Shown in pieces: positions 33,000 to 43,723 of a DNA stretch of 64,000 bases. A program made the translations under genes and the position numbers. The notes under the pieces are model-generated. The model was not told where the DNA came from. It did no database searches and saw only the letters and a program-made list of their open reading frames with translations. The DNA lies in NCBI GenBank assembly GCA_036362985.1, contig JAYGXS010000004.1:5559076-5623075 (forward strand), given 5' to 3'. Numbering within the stretch: the stretch's first letter is position 1; each line of letters opens with the position of its first letter. This DNA comes from Ligula intestinalis (taxonomy: Eukaryota; Platyhelminthes; Cestoda; Diphyllobothriidea; Diphyllobothriidae).

Positions 33000-33300
33000 G
33001 GATTGATAAAGAATGCAAATCGACTCCCTCGCTCTCCAGCCCTCTCATGCTCCCGCATTTCTTCCTAGGACCGACTGCTGTCCTGCCTCTTGGCCCATTT
33101 TAATTTCATTTGAGAGGCCTTCATGGTAACCTGAATGTCCCTGTCTCAATAACTGCCTCCGTTTCCACTTCCTCTTGTTTTATTTACCTAGCAAGTTTAA
33201 GCGTTCTAGGTCGTCATCTTCTCAGACAGTTTATCTGGTTTTACTAATAGGCACACTCCCTCATCCCCGGTCTTATTAACTTAGACACCGCAGTCGGCAC

Positions 33301-33600
33301 AGTGTGTATCTTGTTGTGTGGAGTTGTGCTCACTGCGGGCTGAGAGTTGGGCTCAATGGCTCCTTCTTAATGTGGCCTTCATGCCGCTCCCTGTTGGGAG
33401 CCTATCAAGCGAGGTGTGCTGCTGGTACACGTGTCGAGTATTGGTCTCGCCAGGCGCCTGCGTCATCGCCCAATTTGCGGTCTTCTTGACTTTTGTCTTG
33501 ACATCGGGTACCGGAGTGAGAGTGGGGAAGATTCTCCGCGAGTTTACTTTCACTATAATCCCGCGGGAACCACCGCATTGCTGAGCCTGCTGGAGCATGT
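33301..33600 (+). repeat. R2 repeat copy
   Basis: Shares, in order, a TGTGGCCTTCATG-like block, CGCTCCCTGTTGGGAGC, AGCGAG, a CGCCAG block, GGTCTTCTTGACTTTTGTCT and TTTCACTATAATC with copies at 34570, 45425 and 52195. It encodes nothing recognisable. Confidence 0.6.
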
Positions 33601-34059
33601 GGTGGACGTCGTTTTTGTGTGTATGTGTGTGTGGTGCAACTTTTGCTGCCTGGGTCAAAGGGGGGGACAAGTACGTGTTGGCCGTGCACGGCTTGCGGCC
33701 CACAGTAATCCGAAGACCGGCAGAGCCAGCTGGCAGCAACCGACTAATCAATGCAGGGGTTTCGACTAACTAAGCTGCCTTGTCGTGCTGTATCGTGAAC
33801 TACCAATAACAAGTATGGGGTATAGCCTTACCCTCACTGATACTCCATACCAAACCTAACCTGCACCAGCTCTATAGCAACCTTATTCTTGCGAAATATG
33901 ATCCCCTTTCTTATGCAGCACTGCTAGTCCTTCTGTTATTAGCAAAACAAACATTACTAGCCAATACCACAGGCGTTGCAGTCGCATCGGTCACGCTGCG
34001 ACAATCCTCCGATGAAAGGTAAGCTGCGCTCTTGTTCCTATCCTACCTGTTCTTCTAGT

Positions 34060-34206
34060 TTCTGTTCTCTCTCTTCTCCTTTGTTTGTTTCACTCTGCCA
34101 TATCTTATCGCTTTCTTTTCTCAAACCTCATCTGCCTACCTTCTTATCGTCTCGATTTCCCTGTCGTGTCTTGCACTTCTCTCTCTCTCCCTCTCTCCTT
34201 TCAGCC
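34060..34206 (+). repeat. Pyrimidine-rich tract
   Basis: A CT-rich stretch ending in TTTCAG at about 34205. It resembles 45190-45420, which also ends in TTTTCAG just ahead of an R2 copy. It could act as a splice acceptor region or be part of the repeat. Confidence 0.5.
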
Positions 34207-34569
34207 CCGCCCACGGATGCCAACCGACAACGGAGCATGGGTAGTGCCTTCTAGTTGTTGACTGACCTGTTACCTCTCTCAGGAGGGTGTTGGCCCAGGC
34301 TTCATGCAGGGGCTGCTCTCACTCTTTTGAGATCCAGTGGTCTGTATGCACATTCAACGCCAGTCCTCAGCCAACCACGGTCCCTCCGGCCTGGGAGGCG
34401 CTGGCCCTTTTTCGCAGTTCTGATTCACTGTTGGTGCCTGCGTTCGCGCTCCCACTGGGTTTCAGGCCCCACCTCAGGTGTCCGAAAAGCTAGGTGGTCA
34501 CTATGCGGTGGGGCAGAGAGTGAGGTCGACCTCGGCGCGATTCTTCCCTCACTATAATAAATCTGAATG

Positions 34570-34930
34570 CGTTTGAATGTATCATGGTGCGCTAAAAGCC
34601 GTGGCTTGGAGGGTCTGCCAACTGACGGGAAAACTTGGGCCCCCTACGGAGCTGCTCCTTCTCTACGCGAGTGTTTGTGTGTTCGTATGGGAGGAGAGGG
34701 AGGACTGAGAATCAGGCTGCAATGGCTTCCTCTTTATGTGGCCTTTATGGCGCTCCCGCGCACGCGGAAGCATACCTAGCGAGATGGCTGTGTCGAGTGT
34801 GCGCGTGCTGAGTATTTATCGCGCCAGCCATCTACACCATCCCTCATCCCCGGTCTTACTGACTTTGTCTTTACACCGGATACGGAGGTGGGAGTGGCGA
34901 GTGAGGGAGTAGATACTGTGCGAGTCTGAC
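34570..34930 (+). repeat. R2 repeat copy
   Basis: Matches the 33301 copy: TATGTGGCCTTTATGGCGCT, AGCGAGATGGCTG, CGCGCCAGCC, then GGTCTTACTGACTTTGTCTT. Confidence 0.6.
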
Positions 34931-35433
34931 TAAACTCTTTTTTTCTCTCGTGCCAGTTCTCTGCGTTGCTCCCGCTTGCTGTCGCTTTCGTGCTGCTTGC
35001 CCAGCTCGCCTCAGTGTCGGTTGCGACTTGCCTCAGCATTTGCTGCGGCTTGTTGGAGCGCGTGGTGCCTATAGTCGAAATCGATGGGGGAACTGTCGTG
35101 TGTTTATCTGTTATGGAAACGTACTCTTACGGCTTGTCTGACTTTTTAGATGTTCTGAATGTTTGTCGCATCGTGGAACTGTATGTCCGGCCAGTTCCCC
35201 GATAATCGCGCCGGCGCAATGATTACAGTCAATGTCGATCTAAAAGTTGGATGAACTGTTAGAGTATCCTTTGCCTTAGTATCCCGTCGTAACGTGGTGT
35301 AAATACCCAATGATAACAACAATTGGTATATTGCTGTACTATTGAATAAACGTAAGAGAATAAAGAATACGACAAATAAAACAGTGGATACACGTAGTCA
35401 GCAACAAGAGAGTCGGCTCTAAATAAAGAAGTT

Positions 35434-35900
35434 ATCACAGGGGCTTAAGTAAGTAAAAAGCTAACAACTGCGATCTTAAGACCATGGTTTTTTAGGAGAG
35501 AAGAAGTCGATAGAGGCCAGAACATTATTGATAGTTTATTATGTATACAGGGGAATAGAGAATTATGGAGGAAGAAGTTTGACCCCGGAGCGCACGTCAT
35601 TTCGCTGGAGCGGCGTGGTCCGAAGTGAAGTCTTAGCAGCATGCATCCCAGCGGCCAGCGGTCATTGGCAAGGTGTGCCTACGCGTGCAGGCGTGTGATT
35701 CGTTGCCGGGCCAGGGACCAGCTTGGCAGCATCTGTGATTGGCTGTTTCCCGAAATCGAGAACAGCTGTCGTGAGCTTTTAGCAAACTTCGCTTCGACGC
35801 GAGCTAGTGACGACATGGGCGCGCATGCTTTGCAGGCCAAAGGCGCCATGCGTGAGCGGCTGATCTTGGGTTCCAATGGGCTGCTAGGGGCCACTACAAA
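35434..35900 (+). repeat. R1 repeat copy
   Basis: Starts TATCACAGGGGCTTAAGT, then ACTGCGATCTTAAGACCATG, AGAAGTCGATAGAGGCCAG, ATAGTTTATTATGTATACAG. It is close to the copies at 41036 and 51295. The rightward part (CTTCGACGCGAGCTAGTGA) is also shared with 51690-51710. Confidence 0.7.
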
Positions 35901-36299
35901 GGAACGCTTACTCTTGACTGCGTCCAGCTCGGCCTGAGAAAATGTGTGGTACTTTAGCGCAAGTTCAACTGGTGTACGCTTGATGTGTTTAATTGTCCGA
36001 GGGGGTGTCGCCTATAGGGACCATGCGGCGTTGGCTGAGGGGCTGTTTTCAAGTGGACCTTTAGCAGCCACGACTATTTGGAAGCGCTCATGTGTGCGCG
36101 CGGAGAAGTCGGCCAAGATTCTTCGGGTCAGTGAGTCAGAAAGTGCTCCCTGCGAAGTCGCTTTAAGTTGAGGCAGCGGGCATTGAGCAAGGGCGCCAAA
36201 CAGCATTATTAACTGTCCGTCACACACACTTAAGCACTGCAAACGCGACGGCGTTTCAAGGTCAGGCGGCGTGAATAAACAAAAACGGAAAGGGGAACA

Positions 36300-37000
36300 A
36301 TATGCATACAGGTCGGACGGATGTGGTCGGCTGGACGTGCAAAATTTTGAAAATTTTCAGCCGTAAACACGTGTTTTCGGCCATTCATCCTCATGACATG
36401 ACATGGGGAATGAAATCGTCAGTTGTGTACAGTGTTGATATGGTTCTCGAGGGAGGGGGAAGGGAATGGTTAGAAATATTGCGCTGCCCGTATGACGAAG
36501 TCGGCGAGCTGAGGATGTTGGGGTTAGACCCGGGGAGAAAGGGAGGTGGGGAGGTATTAAGGGCAGGCTATGAGTGATGTCGGTGCGTCAAATAAGTGGA
36601 ACGCCTGCGACTGTTACCAGGGTGTTGGGGCAGCGTACGAGAAGCACCTGTAGCCGATCAAGGAAGACAGACCGCCTGTATCAATGCCTCAGCTGTTGCC
36701 AGCATCGGTTTGCATAGGCCTTTAGAGTGCAGTTATAGCGCAGTAGCCGATGGATTCCAACTCAAATAGTCATATCAAGTTTTGGAAAGAGCCTGACAAC
36801 GGTCTGTTCCAAAGAAATTAATCCATTTTCCCACATTAATTTCCTCGAAAATTAATCAAAATGTGCCTAATTTGGAGTTATTACACCAGAAAACACACGA
36901 GGGAGGCTAGGAGGACTATCGATGGGTGTAACGCCTCGTAGCTATGTCAGGCAGCAACATAAGGTCGGCAGAACACGCATGATTGGAATTTTGGCTAGTA
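36300..37000. other. Intergenic sequence, nothing firm
   Basis: The frame 36302-36577 has no known motif. A weak local similarity exists between 36363-36390 and 28655-28690 (CGTTTTC and ATTCATCCTCA blocks). Confidence 0.3.
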
Positions 37001-37007
37001 CTTTTGC

Positions 37008-37066
37008 TGTCAGTATGGTAAATAATTACGTTGTCTTCTACGTACAGGTTTGCTTTGTTAACCCTA
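37008..37066 (+). repeat. Direct repeat, left copy
   Basis: GTCAGTATGGTAAATAATTA and the following TCTTCTACGTACAGGTTTGC match 38726-38784 at about 85 % by eye in the same orientation, 1.7 kb away. Confidence 0.7.
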
Positions 37067-37618
37067 GATAGTAAAACCAACCGGACTACAAGAAACCCAG
37101 CACGTCAGCATGATAAATAATGCAATTTGCCTCTATTGTTCGGAAATTGACAAGTGCTTATTTTAATAATTGTTTAAGAATAATTGGCAAGAAGGTCTTT
37201 AGAAGTCCTTTTTGCATCTGAATTAGAACACTAGCCTACATTTTCAAAAGCTCGACTCTCTTATTCTCTTAAGTCCACCGCTAGAAGATCGAATTTTCCT
37301 TTTTGTTAAATTCCGCCAATACAAGGTTGAATTACCCTCAATCGGCGTCAGTACCCTGGGCAACAGGAGTTTATGTTGATTGAGTTTTATTCTATTTCGT
37401 ATATTTAAACAAATATAATTTAATTTAATAGTTTTGGTCACTTCCACCACAAGTAAATATTAATTCACACTCACTAACCACACATTAAATATTTGACCAC
37501 AAAATACGTTTGGCAGTTGGGCGGGGTAATAGCTATTTAGATGGTCCTACAAGACAGTTTTGCCGAATATTTTTAGAACGTGTGGGAACATATAATGGTT
37601 TCGTCAAAGACATGGGAG

Positions 37619-37990
37619 TATCGCGGTGTGTTGAGGCTAAGAAGGTTTAACCCTTACGGCTGCAATCTTCCAGGCCTGGTTCCTCAGGAGAGGAGAGAAG
37701 ACGGTGGAAAGGCAAAGTAGTAAGAGCAATGTATTGTGTACACAAGAGTTAGGAGAACGTTGCCACTCGGTCTGACATGGCATTCAACTGTGAGGGCCGT
37801 CTGAGAGTGCTGGGTCTTCAGAGAGGCCAATAACGCTGCCTGCCCTGACCGTCCCGCTCGGGACGGAATCCCAAGTGTCACTAGGTGGCAGCCACCGCCT
37901 TGAGGTCTTGTGTGAGTCGGCATGTGATTGGTTGCACCGCGCGAGATTAAGCCGCGGTGTGGGCGTAGCCGAGACTGCGTGCGCCAGTAG
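37619..37990 (+). repeat. R1 repeat copy
   Basis: Starts TATCGCGGTGTGTTGAGGCT, then AATCTTCCAGGCCTGGTTCC, AGAAGACGGTGGAAAGGC, AATGTATTGTGTACACAAG. It is almost the same layout as the copy split by the Tigger element at 53594. Confidence 0.7.
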
Positions 37991-38107
37991 GTCGCGCAGG
38001 CCACTGGGCGAGAAACGGACATGGTGCAGGCATTCGAGGCGACTGTGGCCTTGGCGTGATGAGTCAGCGATCCCGGGTTTTATTAGAGACGCAAACGCCC
38101 ATTACAG

Positions 38108-38235
38108 CAGAATGGAATGGCCATTTCTGGGTTATTAGCCTTCGGCAGCCAGTTATACCCAGCCCAAAGGGTGGTGCAGCTCCCGAGGCTCGAAACTCGC
38201 GACCTTTTCTATCAGAGTATAATGCCACGAATCAC
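38108..38235 (-). repeat. tRNA-derived SINE, minus strand
   Basis: On the minus strand a tRNA-like head (38189-38233) has ATTCGTGGCATTATACTCTG and the B-box-like GGTCGCGAGTTTCGAG. The body follows with GGGCTGGGT, GGCTAATAACCCAGAAATGG and CCATTCC. It faces the plus-strand copy at 38289 across about 50 bases. Confidence 0.7.
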
Positions 38236-38288
38236 GTTGTCCTGCCTGTCAGTGCCAGTATCGTCCAATCTATCAACCGACAAGATAA

Positions 38289-38433
38289 CGGGCTCGTGGC
38301 CCAATGATAAGAGCGTTAGACTCCGATCGAAAGGTCGCGAGTTTGAGGGTCAAGTGAGGCGCCACTCGGGGCTGGGTGTGACGGTTTGACGACGGCTAAT
38401 AAGTCAGAAATGGCCATTTCAGTCTCCCTTGTC
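38289..38433 (+). repeat. tRNA-derived SINE, plus strand
   Basis: The head GGGCTCGTGGCCCAATGATA, then AGAGCGTTAGAC, is an A-box-bearing tRNA-like sequence. GGTCGCGAGTTTGAG at 38333-38347 is the B box. The body follows with GGGGCTGGGTGTGACGG and GGCTAATAAGTCAGAAATGG up to about 38433. Such heads provide an internal RNA polymerase III promoter. Confidence 0.75.
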
Positions 38434-38452
38434 TTTGACGACAATACTATAT

Positions 38453-38546
38453 GAGTTGACCCAGTTGTGAAAATTTCGAGGCCTTCTCTACTGCGCGGGT
38501 TCGATTCCCGCCGAACGCCTCGATTTTTTCATAACTGGGTCAACTC
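38453..38546. repeat. Hairpin with 30-base arms around a tRNA B-box
   Basis: Arms 38453-38482 and 38517-38546 are complementary at 27 of 30 positions (GAGTTGACCCAGTT at the outer ends). The 34-base loop contains GCGGGTTCGATTCCCGCC, a canonical tRNA T-arm/B-box. It directly follows the SINE copy at 38289. Confidence 0.85.
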
Positions 38547-38725
38547 ACATTAGGCAAATCTGCCAAACCTCCTAATAATACTGTCTGCCCAGCCGACTAG
38601 CCGCTACGGCTGCTGTCAGGGCCCAAAAGAGAGACCCAATGCAGAGCAGGACAAGTGAGTTCCGTTAGCTATTGGTGAGTGTTCATCACCGAGTGTAAGT
38701 GTGTGTTATGTTGACCGAATATATT

Positions 38726-38784
38726 GTCAGTATGGTAAATACTTACGTGGTCTTCTACCTACAAGTTTGCCTTGAAAACCAAAC
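38726..38784 (+). repeat. Direct repeat, right copy
   Basis: Partner of 37008-37066 (GTCAGTATGGTAAATACTTA, TCTTCTACCTACAAGTTTGC). Confidence 0.7.
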
Positions 38785-38859
38785 AAGAAAAGTGAGTTTT
38801 TATTACAACTGATCAGTTTTTCTGTGATACTTTGGAGCTAGATCACTGAGTGTGGGTTT

Positions 38860-39230
38860 ATCGCGTGGATTTTAAGTTCGAAGGTAGTATCCTTGTCCAG
38901 TTCCTTAAGATAGGCGAAGACACGGGAGGCCAGAAGGGTAAGAATAGTTTATTTTTCACAGAAAGAAATGGAGAATATGTAAGAGAAAGTTGACTTTCAG
39001 ACGAGCGCACCTCCGCAAGCCAGCAGGCTGTGTCTGAAGTATCTCTACGTAGGTACTCATCACAGTCAGTCCTTGTCTAAGTCGGCTTTGAAGGCCAATG
39101 ACCAGACGGATTAAGTTCAGCCTCCTTATGCGGGTGTGGTATTGGCCAACCCATTCTCGCGAAGTTTGCAGCTGTCCAAAAGGTAAGTCGAGGTCTGCAA
39201 TCACGTGACGCGGTGGAAGTGCTGCTAACG
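38860..39230 (+). repeat. R1 repeat copy, diverged
   Basis: Starts TATCGCGTGGATTTTAAG, then AGTATCCTTGTCCAG, GAGGCCAGAAGG and AATAGTTTATTTTTCACAG, the R1 block order with more substitutions. Confidence 0.5.
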
Positions 39231-39239
39231 GGCAACTAC

Positions 39240-40440
39240 GGAGTCACCAGATTGTTTTCAGTTTTGCATGGCAATAGTCCAGTAGGCACCCAGAGCCAGT
39301 GCGGTTGACTAACGCACGCACTTCATCAGCCAAAGTGGTCGAGCTTCGAATGGACGCACCCTGAGCTGGTGCGGTTCGATTATCGCAAGCCATCAGCCAG
39401 GCTGCTTGCTAGTGAGGGAGGGTGTGGCAAGACAAGTGAGCGAGAGAGAGAGAGGGTTGCAGTACTACCTCCGAAGTTGGCGTGTCTTGCTTTTCCATGG
39501 ATTGCCGAATGATTTTGAAGGCTACCGACTGCTAGAACTGAGTTCAACTTTTACAAACTGAATGCTGTGTTCATTCTGTTTAAGGAAAAGTGCATTCTTG
39601 TCTACTTTTTTAGGAAGTAGTTGCATAGCTCTCATAGAATTTCGCAATAGACATGGATCATGCTGTATATACAGGGGCAGCATTAGTAAATTGACGAAGC
39701 GATGTATTATGAATGAACACAGAACAGTCGAAAAAATCGCAAAATTAGAATTTTTTACAACCGAAGGAAACCCTTCCTTTAAGAATATAATTAAAAGGAG
39801 GCGTAATTTGCTATCAACTAAGTACAAGAGAGGATTTTTTCGTGCATGCTGTCCATAAAATTTATTTGAATTTATAAAGGCAGTCAAAATCAATGATAAA
39901 AATGCATGCTATTGAAGTAACCATTTTTTACAGAATCAACTTTTTCGCAGCGGTCAGAAAGAAGCTCATCACAGAGTCGGCATCCTTGCATGACTGAAAA
40001 TAATGGAAATTGGTCTGCATGATAAACACTATTGCAACCCTACTCAATGTTATTTTGCGAGTGATTACCGGTATTTTTCAAATTGCAGAATGTTTCTTGC
40101 AGCACTTGCCATACTGTACTTCCTGGGACTCACATGTTCGCTTGTATTAGAAGTGAACCTTTACCGTGCGTACACGGAAACATGGCATATACTGCACGCT
40201 TATGGAGGTCGGCACTCCGCTACATCGTGCCAGCCCGCATCTTCCCGAAGACGCTGAGTGCTGAGACACTGAATTTTATGCTGTCATTTTCTTTGCTTCT
40301 TTCTTCGTTATACGATGAAATGTCGGTACACACCTACTCTCACGCTCTCGCCCAGGCACAGATATAAACCGCTATGATTGGCTCAAACCACGCGGGCAGA
40401 CTTCATCTAAAAGGATGAACATTCTTATAACGCATACGCT
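39240..40440. other. Intergenic sequence, nothing recognised
   Basis: Holds a short GA run near 39447-39456 and chance frames (39522-39893, 40003-40257) without known motifs. Confidence 0.4.
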
Positions 40441-40453
40441 TTCTGTTCTACTA

Positions 40454-41017
40454 CAGAAGTCGCCGGCTATTAAGCCTACGGCTAATGAGCCCAGCCGCGT
40501 ATTCAGCCCACGTCAGCTTGGGACGAAATTTTACACAGTAAAATCCGCCGGCTAATGAGCCCAGTTTGCCGGATCTGATTTGTTTTCATTTTTCAAGTTA
40601 AATGTGGTGAAGCCCTTTTCGGACAGCAGCAGACATAAGGGGTGAAAAGGACAAATCCTTAACACGAGAAAATCGCAGGCGCAAAAGGCTAACTCACCCG
40701 AACCGCAGCGCTGAGGACACACACACACAAAAAAAGGGAACAACGCGCTCAGGCTCACGCTAGAGGTGCCGACAGGCGTGACCCCAAAGCATTCCAAGGT
40801 CGTCCGGCTAGCATCCCTAGGTCTCGAAAACACAGACAAACAGCATTCTTTTCTTGTACATAACCAAGCTCTACACATAATACAGTGCGCATGTAATGTA
40901 AAGTGCCTATCCTGCGTTTGCTAATCAAGAACTAGGACTCTCCGGTTAATGCGCCCGCCGCTTATTAAGCCCAATTTGTTCTGGGCCCGAGGTGGGCTTA
41001 ATAGCCGGTGACTACTG
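40454..41017 (+). mobile_element. Non-autonomous pogo/Tigger-type element (564 bp)
   Basis: Bounded by inverted ends CAGAAGTCGCCGGCTATTAA and TAATAGCCGGTGACTACTG, with TA on each side (40452-40453, 41018-41019). Its left 110 bases match the right end of 53594-54326 inverted, and its right part (CTGCGTTTGCTAATCAAGAA and on) matches that element's left end. No transposase frame remains. The orientation is taken from comparison with the coding remnant in 53594-54326. Confidence 0.8.
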
Positions 41018-41035
41018 TATTATGAGGCGTAAGCC

Positions 41036-41400
41036 TATCGCAGGGGGTTAAGTGAGTTTAACCCAGCAACTGCGATCCTCATACCATGGTTACTTAGTAG
41101 AGGAGAAGTCGGTAAAGGCCAGAATAGAGGGAATAGTCTATTGTGTACACAAAGAGAAGGAGAATAGATGGAGGAAGTCTGACTTGGGAGAACACGACCG
41201 CTCAGGAGATTGACCGGTTCCCAAGTGACTGTTTGAGAGCAGTTAGGCCAGTAGACAGAGAGAGCGCTTTCATTGGCTAGGTTGGCCTGTGATTGGTAGG
41301 ACGACGTGTTGTTCGACACGGTTGTTGGACAGTGTGTCGGTGGCCATCTTGGTGAGTGGTCCAGACAGATTGAAGTCACGACAGGAAGGCAACGACCCAC
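41036..41400 (+). repeat. R1 repeat copy
   Basis: Begins TATCGCAGGGGGTTAAGTGA directly beside the 40454-41017 element. It continues ACTGCGATCCTCATACCATG, GAGAAGTCGGTAAAGGCCAG, ATAGTCTATTGTGTACACAA and CATTGGCTAGGTTGGCCTGT. The 51295 copy matches closely. Confidence 0.75.
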
Positions 41401-41622
41401 TACAAGCGTTTGCCCTTTGCGTCAGAGCAAACATGCAGTAATTTCCAGTATCATATAATCCTTACTTTGACTTAATTTACGCATACGTGAATAGGTACTG
41501 CATTTTATAAAAACCAGTACAGTACAGTGTGCTGACTGTGGTTGGCCTACTGCCAAAAGTAGCATTTTCGAGGTCGAAAACCAAATGATGACTTATACCC
41601 AATGACAGGAAGTAGCAACTGT

Positions 41623-41716
41623 TATGTACTGCAAATGGAAGGCAGTTTGTAGGCCGGAAAAATGTAATGTATGTAAAACAGAAGGCTGCTTGCAGGCAGA
41701 ATGTAACGCATGAACT
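41623..41716 (+). repeat. LTR-like / foldback fragment
   Basis: TGTTATGTACTGCAAATGGA, then AAAACAGAAGGCTGCTTGCA, resembles the minus strand of 43866-43780. Further pieces lie at 42035-42105 and 50396-50460. It is probably a terminal repeat of the Gypsy element whose gag lies nearby. Confidence 0.45.
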
Positions 41717-42339
41717 TGAAAATAGGCATCCCAAGAAATATAATTTGAGCAAAAAATATTTTTTGGAAAACAGGAACCAACTTTTCTTGTAAATTTTCGA
41801 CGCTGGCACACCAGGTCGTTGGCGGAGATGGGGGAAATGTGTAAAGAACGTTGCACCTTTTCAAACATGCCGAAAAATCGATAATGGTTCGTCATCCATG
41901 GTCAATAGTAGGCTCTGGTGTTTGGCGCTTTTTCAAGGCCTTTTTGAGATCTATTTATATTTAATCCAAATCAACATGCCTATTGATGCATGATTCGTTA
42001 GAGTAAATGGCTTCTAAGAGCTCGCTACCTTTCTTATGTAGGCAAAACAGAGAACTGTATGTACGCAGGAAGTGTACTGAGGACGAAAGCACAGTTCAAG
42101 TGATGAGTCATCTTCAAAAAGGGGCTTTATGACGTGGCTTGAACGTAAGATGCTGAACGGTAACCAATCCGAAAAAAGAGAGGGGTGAAACCGCTGGCCA
42201 GGTGTGAGGGCTGGCCAGTCAGGACAATGAAAGGCATGAACACGTGTCCATGACCTTTACTGGTGCGTGAGGCGCGCCTCGTGTCATGATGTCCCGACAA
42301 TACGGGCGGGCATACCCAGCATCCCTCCACCCTCAAGTG

Positions 42340-43680
42340 GATAGCATCAGGAAAGGAGAGAACGTGCTGGCTCTTCGGTCCGTACGCTAGTGCTGACCTG
42401 GGTAGTAGAAGGATAAGGAACGTACTCCTCGACTGGTTGCGAATATTTTGCTTTCAGCCAATGACCAGAAGACATTCGGTGACTGAGAACTGGACCCAGG
42501 CCGGACGGGGACGCATTGCATCGCTGTAGGATAGGCTTTTCTGGGTCGTGATGAATCCGAAGAGAGGATGAGGTCAGAACCGCCTTTGCCTGTTCAAACG
42601 CACGTTTTTCGACGTCCCAGGAGTTCCTGCAATAATCGTTAATGGGAAGTCTTTTTATCGAGACAAACTCCGGTGTGTATTGATGCTGGTGGCATCTCGG
42701 GGTTCTGTATTTAGGATGACTTGGCTGTAAACATGATTAAAGTTCAAAGTTGTAAACCGCTGACCGCCTGAAAGGGATTCATGCAGGCCCGAAATCCGCG
42801 GAAGCGAATAGTTTAGTTTGGGTGCTGCATTTATAGTCGCTTGAAGTATCGCCTCGTCATCCTCAGCTGAATTAGGTTACATGGCATGCATGTTCGTGTT
42901 CGTCCATTTTTTTGGAAAAACAAACATGTTCGGTATGGTCCATTTTCTTATAAAATCGACAAATCGTGTTTTGGTGCTTGGAGTCTGACCAATGGATATG
43001 GGACTGACCACAATTGTAGCAGGATGGTAGTTGTTTTGAAGGCACTGGTGGTTCCTGTTTAGATGAAAATCTGGCCATGTTGACTATGGAGACCGCCAAA
43101 TCAGGTCCCAAGGAGGATATAATTCCAGTGCTTGACTGCTGCAGCTGCTGGAGGTTTTGCTGTACGCCCTCTTAATGACGAACGATATCACAGGCTTTCT
43201 CCCATGATAAACCTTTCCTTATTTATAGAATCTTCTCCCGAGCCTTTTCATCCCGCAAGCCCACAAACAACTGCTGCATCAGCATCGTCTGCTCGAATTT
43301 AGTTGCTGCGAGCTCTGTGTAGCGGCAGTCCTGAACGGTGAGAGAAGGGTCGGTAACAAAATCACCAATGCATTGACTGGATTCCTGGAGCATCTGGCAA
43401 AAACGATGGCGTCTCAGGAAGATGTTTTATTTTCCACCCCAAATTGTTTCGAGCTTCGTAAATGCTGTTTGGAGATCAGCAGAATCTTGCAACTGAAAGG
43501 TATCAAAGTAAAGTTGTCCCAGATCTCCGAGATGAGTCCGGAGGAGTTTTAAATTAGAATTATCGTCTAGTGTAACAGCAGGCAACAAAATCGGGAGCAG
43601 TTCAATATAACCCTCAAATGTTATCGTCCATCTTAACCAGGAATCATTTGAAGGTTTCGGAGCGCCTTTCGGTCAGAAAG
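42340..43680 (-). pseudogene. Gypsy gag and polyprotein remnants
   Basis: The minus strand from 43680 gives a gag-like helical region with stops (blocks such as FDTFQLQDSADLQTAFTKLE and QTMLMQQLFVGLRDEKAREK). A zinc-knuckle region follows in 42872-43111, with CYNCGQSHIHWSDSKHQNTI and then CRFYKKMDHTEHVC, where Tyr replaces the second Cys of the second knuckle. Further left (42500-42620), AFEQAKAVLTSSSLF resembles the reverse transcriptase-RNase H connection. Protease and reverse transcriptase are deleted between. It may pair with the terminal-repeat-like palindrome at 43724-43866, which would be its 5' LTR. Confidence 0.65.
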
Positions 43681-43723
43681 GTAACGATTTAATGAAGCCA
43701 TGCTCGTTGAGCTGCATCGCCAA

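Noticed and set aside
36363..36400. Possible Penelope-like terminal region (similar to 28655-28690)
   Set aside because: The similarity is under 30 bases with gaps and no adjacent Penelope-like protein.
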